A DNA stretch of 10,720 nucleotides from Flavobacteriaceae bacterium UBA980 (GTDB lineage Bacteria; Bacteroidota; Bacteroidia; Flavobacteriales; Flavobacteriaceae), in NCBI GenBank assembly GCA_002292265.1, contig DBBQ01000064.1, positions 1 to 10,720 on the forward strand, read 5' to 3'. A model generated the notes under the pieces. It saw nothing but the letters and a program-made list of their open reading frames with translations, searched no databases and was not told the DNA's origin. The position numbers and the translations under genes were made by a program. Shown in pieces: positions 6,879 through 10,720 of the stretch (positions are counted from its first letter, which is position 1; the number at the start of each line of letters is the position of its first letter).

Positions 6879-7856
6879 ATGAACTACGCACACTCGATTC
6901 TTGAAACCATAGGGAATACCCCTTTGGTTAAGTTGAACAAGATTACCGAAGAAGTTGATGCTTTGGTTTTAGCAAAAGTTGAAAGTTTTAATCCAGGAAA
7001 TTCGGTCAAAGACCGTATGGCTGTTAAAATGATTGAAGATGCCGAAAAAGACGGACGTTTAAAGTCCGGCGGAACTATAGTAGAAGGAACCTCAGGAAAT
7101 ACTGGGATGGGTTTGGCTTTGGCAGCCATTGTAAAAGGGTACAAGCTCATTTGTGTTTCTACGGACAAGCAGTCTAAAGAAAAGTTTGATGTTTTACGCG
7201 CCGTAGGTGCGGAAGTGGTGGTTTGTCCCACTGATGTGGCTCCTGACGACCCGCGTTCATACTACAGCACCTCCAAACGGATTGCAAAGGAAACACCAAA
7301 TAGTTGGTACGTAAATCAGTATGACAATCCTTCCAACACGCAAGCGCATTATGAAACAACCGGACCTGAGATTTGGGAACAAACAGAGGGGAAAATCACT
7401 CATTTTGTAGTAGGGGTTGGGACAGGAGGTACCATTTCTGGTGTAGGAAAATTCCTTAAAGAGAAAAATCCAAATATCAAAATTTGGGGTATTGATACCT
7501 ATGGTTCTGTTTTTAAAAAATACCACGAAAAAGGGGTCTTTGATCCCAATGAAATTTATCCCTATTCAACAGAAGGAATAGGGGAGGATATCCTTCCAGC
7601 AAATGTTGATTTTTCTGTGATTGATCACTTTGAAAAGGTAACGGATAAAGATGCTGCGGTTTTTACCAGAAAACTCGCCAAGTCAGAGGGGGTTTTTGCA
7701 GGAAACTCGTGCGGAGCAGCAATTAAGGGCGTTTTGCAGTTAAAAAATCACTTTAAAAAAGATGATATTGTAGTTGTGTTATTGCATGATTCTGGAAGTA
7801 GATACATTGGCAAAATTTATAATGACGAGTGGATGAAAAAGATGAATTTTCTTTAA
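6879..7856 (+). CDS. PLP-dependent cystathionine beta-synthase-like / cysteine synthase family enzyme
   Basis: A fold-type II PLP enzyme of 325 aa without the C-terminal CBS regulatory domain. Lys44 in NPGNSVKDR is the Schiff-base lysine, TSGNTG (71-76) is the substrate loop, and GTGGT (181-185) grips the PLP phosphate. EGIGED (232-237), AGNSCGAA (274-281, Ser277 near the pyridine nitrogen) and the ending DSGSRYIGKIYNDEWM complete the set. The EGIGxDxxP block and the DSxxxYxxKxxxDxWMxxxxFL ending match cystathionine beta-synthases (serine plus homocysteine) better than classic CysK O-acetylserine sulfhydrylases. The family is often annotated simply as cysteine synthase. Which thiol it uses cannot be fixed from sequence. 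It lies 43 bp after the permease, but its own -7 box and a palindrome suggest separate regulation. Confidence 0.9.
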   Translation: MNYAHSILETIGNTPLVKLNKITEEVDALVLAKVESFNPGNSVKDRMAVKMIEDAEKDGRLKSGGTIVEGTSGNTGMGLALAAIVKGYKLICVSTDKQSKEKFDVLRAVGAEVVVCPTDVAPDDPRSYYSTSKRIAKETPNSWYVNQYDNPSNTQAHYETTGPEIWEQTEGKITHFVVGVGTGGTISGVGKFLKEKNPNIKIWGIDTYGSVFKKYHEKGVFDPNEIYPYSTEGIGEDILPANVDFSVIDHFEKVTDKDAAVFTRKLAKSEGVFAGNSCGAAIKGVLQLKNHFKKDDIVVVLLHDSGSRYIGKIYNDEWMKKMNFL

Positions 7857-7880
7857 GAACGAACTAAACAGTAAGCAATT

Positions 7881-7904
7881 ATGTTCACAACCATGTTGAC
7901 AACC
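7881..7904. repeat. Tandem 12-bp direct repeat upstream of the surface-protein gene
   Basis: ATGTTCACAACC (7881-7892) is followed directly by ATGTTGACAACC (7893-7904), two copies differing at one base. The second copy contains the short inverted repeat GTTG-A-CAAC. A partial third copy (TGTTAA) follows. It lies 36 bases upstream of the -7 box at 7940, where an activator could bind. It is otherwise unexplained; the intergenic region 7857-8005 holds no gene. Confidence 0.45.
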
Positions 7905-7916
7905 TGTTAATTTCCC

Positions 7917-7947
7917 TTAGAACTAAATAAAATTATAACTAATTTTG
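7917..7947 (+). promoter_or_regulatory. Promoter for the giant surface-protein gene
   Basis: TAATTTTG (7940-7947) is an exact TAnnTTTG -7 box. TTAG (7917-7920), one base off TTTG, lies 19 bases upstream. The box also forms the right arm of an AT-only inverted repeat, AAAATTA-TAAC-TAATTTT (7929-7946). The predicted leader of about 50 nt is the longest in the window. Confidence 0.45.
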
Positions 7948-8005
7948 TGTAAGAATTATGCAATATAGGTGCAGTTTTAGCGTTTACTAATAAATTCGAT
8001 TTGGA

Positions 8006-10720
8006 TTGAAGAAAGCACTTCTTTTTTTATTTTTTCTTCCGCTTTATCTTTTTTCACAGGATATAGAGGTATCAAACGTGCTAATTGTAGGCGGAGAGCC
8101 TCTGTGTCCTGACGATTCTGTTTCTTTTGATATAACTTTTACTAATAAAACAGCAGCACCTGAGGTTATTGATAATAGATTGATAAATGTTTTTGTAAAT
8201 GGACCTAACCCTACTCCTCTATTTTCACCACAAATTGATCCTGCGGTAGCCGCTGTACCAGGTTCTGGTGCATTAACAATAAGATATCCTGATGATTTTG
8301 TGGGAGCACCAGCTGCAATTGATTTCTCTGTTCCAGGTATTTATTCACTAACAGTTAGCTTAACTGTTCCAGGAGATACTGATCCTTCTAATGATGTATT
8401 TAATCTTTTAGATATCGATGTTTACACTCCAGCTATACCCTCATTAGAAAGTTATGTTTCAGGTATAGCAACAAGTACGCTTTGTCAGGGAGAATCAATT
8501 GCATTTGAAATTTCACCAAACTCTGCAACTGCCACCTATACATTTCTTGTCAACGGCGATGTAAAACAAACTGCTTACGGGAATAATACATTCACCTCTT
8601 CAACAATTGGTGCAAATGCGATAGCTGATGGTGATGTTATTACAATTCAAATGATTGACTCGAATGGTTGTATTACTGATGCTAGTTCTGAATCAATTAC
8701 GGTTTCTGTAAATAATCCTCCAATTACCACCATGACCTCCACTGCACCTGAGGGGTATTTTTGCGATGGGGAGTTAATAACATTCACAGCAACAGGAGGA
8801 CCATCATATCAGTGGCTAATTAATGGTACGCCACAATCTGGAGCAACATTATCTTCTTTTACAACTGCACTTAATGATGGAGATACAGTAAAAATAATTG
8901 TAACTAATGCAAGTGGATGTTCAGATGAACAAGAAATCACATTTCAAAAACTTGAAGTAACAGATGATGGAACAATTGCACTTAATGATCCACTTGATAG
9001 TGATATCTGTGATGGTGAAGACCCGGGTTTGATTGGTGGAGATGGAATTATTGCAGGAACAGCAACAGCAACTGTTTCAGATGGATCTCCAGAGTATCAA
9101 TGGCAAAATTCACCAGACGGAACTACTTGGAGTGATATAGATGGTGCAGTAAATGAAAATTATGATCCTCCTGCTCTTTCTGCAACAACTTATTACAGAA
9201 GAAATGTATTAGTTTCTCCAGGGACCAAAGAATGTGAAGTAGATGGTACAGATGTTGTTGTAATAAATGTGAGACCAGAATTTACAATAGGATTAACAAC
9301 AACAGACCCATTAAATACATTTTGCCAAGGGGAAACAATTACTGTTTCGGCAAATACAGGAGCAGCTACATACACATTTTTTGTGAACGGGGTGTCCCAA
9401 CAAAGTAGTTCGTCAGAACAATATATAATTGAAACTGGTGGAACTAGAAATTTAGGTGCTTCACCTGATATTTTGGAAAATGGAGATAATATTACAGTTG
9501 AGGTAATTGATAATTTTGGTTGTGTTAACTCAGAAACAATTGTTCTAGTGGTTGATGAAGTTGGACTTAATCCAACCTTATCTACTGATGTTCCTGGAAA
9601 TATTATTTGTGTTGGAGAGTCTGTAGTTGTAACTGCAACAGGTGGAACTTCTTACACATTCTATATAAATAATACGGGTAATCTTGCTTTACCAGGAGAA
9701 GTTGTTGCAAATGTGTTTACAACAACGAGATTAACTGATGGAGATACAGTAATTGCTAGAGTGTCTAATGCCTCTGGTTGCTATATTGATGTAACTGAAA
9801 CTTTTGAGGTACTCACATTGACTGATCCTGGAGATATCAGATTTTCTGTTGTTGGGAATTCAAATATTTGCTATAGTGATTCAATTTCAGTTCTGAACGG
9901 AGATGGGGCTGCTCCAGCAGATACATCTACAGTTGCAACAGGTTCAGATGTAATAGGATATCAATGGCAATCATCAACTGATGGTTCTAATTGGGGTGAC
10001 ATTGATGGTGAGACATCTGCTGACTATGATGATGGCGCTACAGTTTATACAACAACCACAAGTTTTAGAAGAATAGCTTTTACCTGGATAGATACCGATC
10101 TCGATGGTGTGTTTGATGAAGACATTTCGTGCGGCAATATATCTTCAAATATATTAACTGTTAATGTGGGAGCTGACTTTGATCCTAATCTGGAAACAGG
10201 AGTTACTAATAATTTGTTTTGTGCAGGTGATACTATAAACATTACTGCGGCTGCTGGTGCTACCAATTATACTTTCACCTGGGACGGTAATACAGTTGGT
10301 CCCTCTGCAAATAGAGTATTATCAAGAACTGCCACAGATACAGCAGGTCAAATAGACGATGGAGATATAGTAACTGTAACCGCTACGATTGGTGGATGTA
10401 CATATACAGATGATATCGTAATAGGAGTTGATTTTTTTGGCACGACTCCTTTTGCTTCTCTTTCTAGCAACGCACCTAATGATGTCATATGTTCAGGTGA
10501 AAGCATAACATTTACATCAGGTCCTTTAGGATACAGTAATTATGAGTTCTTAATCAATGGTTTTCAAGAACAAGACGGTATAAATCATATTTTAACAACA
10601 ACAAATATTACTTCAACATCTACGGTAACCATTATTATTACAAATGCAGCAGGTTGTACTGATGAAGAAGAAATAGTAATAACAGTTCCAGACAGCACAA
10701 CACCAGGGAGTATAGAGGTA
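8006..10720 (+). CDS. Giant secreted multi-module (Ig/PKD-like) surface protein, 3' end outside window
   Basis: An open frame of 905 codons with no stop to the window end. In-frame stops at 7988-7993 leave TTG at 8006 as the only plausible start. It gives a signal peptide MKKALLFLFFLPLYLFSQ, cleaved about residue 17-18. An N-terminal beta-rich region (about 19-150) comes first. Eight modules follow, each framed by an opening Cys in a C-x-G-[ED]-type motif and a closing Cys, usually in GC. Cys pairs are 160/222, 253/305, 335/410, 440/506, 535/592, 622/709, 739/798 and 829/884. Most A-type modules share [FW]-x-[IV]-N-G after the core, DGD near the end and a [DN]-x-x-GC close. B-type modules carry YQWQ-S-x-DG-x-x-W-x-DIDG and [YF]-RR. 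Such proteins in Bacteroidota are usually type IX secretion cargo, adhesins or gliding-associated proteins; that is inference, as no C-terminal sorting domain is visible. Codons are richer in A-ending triplets (ACA, GCA, GGA) than in the genes before 7856. Confidence 0.9.
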   Translation, partial: MKKALLFLFFLPLYLFSQDIEVSNVLIVGGEPLCPDDSVSFDITFTNKTAAPEVIDNRLINVFVNGPNPTPLFSPQIDPAVAAVPGSGALTIRYPDDFVGAPAAIDFSVPGIYSLTVSLTVPGDTDPSNDVFNLLDIDVYTPAIPSLESYVSGIATSTLCQGESIAFEISPNSATATYTFLVNGDVKQTAYGNNTFTSSTIGANAIADGDVITIQMIDSNGCITDASSESITVSVNNPPITTMTSTAPEGYFCDGELITFTATGGPSYQWLINGTPQSGATLSSFTTALNDGDTVKIIVTNASGCSDEQEITFQKLEVTDDGTIALNDPLDSDICDGEDPGLIGGDGIIAGTATATVSDGSPEYQWQNSPDGTTWSDIDGAVNENYDPPALSATTYYRRNVLVSPGTKECEVDGTDVVVINVRPEFTIGLTTTDPLNTFCQGETITVSANTGAATYTFFVNGVSQQSSSSEQYIIETGGTRNLGASPDILENGDNITVEVIDNFGCVNSETIVLVVDEVGLNPTLSTDVPGNIICVGESVVVTATGGTSYTFYINNTGNLALPGEVVANVFTTTRLTDGDTVIARVSNASGCYIDVTETFEVLTLTDPGDIRFSVVGNSNICYSDSISVLNGDGAAPADTSTVATGSDVIGYQWQSSTDGSNWGDIDGETSADYDDGATVYTTTTSFRRIAFTWIDTDLDGVFDEDISCGNISSNILTVNVGADFDPNLETGVTNNLFCAGDTINITAAAGATNYTFTWDGNTVGPSANRVLSRTATDTAGQIDDGDIVTVTATIGGCTYTDDIVIGVDFFGTTPFASLSSNAPNDVICSGESITFTSGPLGYSNYEFLINGFQEQDGINHILTTTNITSTSTVTIIITNAAGCTDEEEIVITVPDSTTPGSIEV
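8483..10720 (+). repeat. A-A-B module super-repeat within the surface protein
   Basis: Modules opening at Cys160 (A), 253 (A), 335 (B), 440 (A), 535 (A), 622 (B), 739 (A) and 829 (A) repeat as A-A-B with a unit of about 280-300 residues. Intervals between equivalent opening cysteines are 280 and 299 (first A), 282 and 294 (second A), and 287 (B). DNA-level identity is mostly eroded, but a 17-nt exact match survives at 8875-8891 and 9736-9752, in equivalent second-A modules 861 bp apart. Confidence 0.7.

Noticed and set aside
6884..7526. Three minus-strand open frames under the CBS-like gene
   Set aside because: They overlap one another and an intact conserved enzyme; shadows only.
8875..9752. 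Repeated DNA as a possible CRISPR array or mobile element
   Set aside because: The exact match is a single 17-nt pair in equivalent protein modules, with no regular spacers, terminal inverted repeats or transposase.
9193..10266. Minus-strand open frames (9193-9375 and 10045-10266) inside the surface-protein gene
   Set aside because: They are antisense to the conserved module codons and recur because the modules are similar.

Overview
The window looks like a chromosomal stretch from a member of the Bacteroidota, most likely a marine-type Flavobacteriaceae. Three things point there. Five matches to the Bacteroidota -7 promoter box TAnnTTTG lie just upstream of genes. The Ffh, FolD, QueE, NamZ-type and CBS-type proteins look flavobacterial. 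The last gene is a very large secreted protein built of Cys-framed Ig/PKD-like modules behind a short signal peptide ending in LFSQ. Coding density is very high and several neighbouring genes overlap.

Layout. Positions 1-174 hold the C-terminus of a membrane protein that resembles the end of Brp/Blh beta-carotene cleavage enzymes. A likely two-gene operon follows: ffh (SRP54 GTPase, 225-1553) and folD (one-carbon folate metabolism, 1565-2443). folD runs 23 bp into the end of a convergent two-gene unit on the minus strand: a VOC/glyoxalase-fold protein (3734-3312) followed after 3 bp by an unknown multi-pass membrane protein (3308-2421). A 58-bp intergenic region drives that unit leftwards and queE (7-carboxy-7-deazaguanine synthase, 3793-4422) rightwards. 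queE shares a palindromic CTAG stop with a convergent, secreted DUF1343/NamZ-type exo-muramidase (5600-4419). The start codon of that gene overlaps by one base the TTG start of a divergent LolC/E- or FtsX-like ABC permease (5600-6835). A perfect 14-bp palindrome and a -7 box precede a cystathionine beta-synthase-like PLP enzyme (6879-7856).

After a 149-bp intergenic region with a 12-bp tandem repeat and a promoter, a TTG-initiated giant surface-protein gene starts at 8006 and is still open at the window end (905 codons seen). Its modules follow a regular A-A-B / A-A-B / A-A order, so the gene grew in roughly 280-300-residue super-repeats. One B module has a calcium-loop-like insertion.

The genes up to 7856 are mostly housekeeping or envelope functions (protein targeting, folate, queuosine, wall turnover, sulfur amino acids). 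The last gene is an accessory secreted protein, probably a type IX secretion cargo or adhesin by inference; no C-terminal sorting domain is visible here. I found no mobile element, CRISPR array, tRNA or rRNA. The most novel items are the AAB architecture of the surface protein, the start-on-start overlap at 5598-5602, the probable leaderless queE promoter and the palindromic operator candidate.
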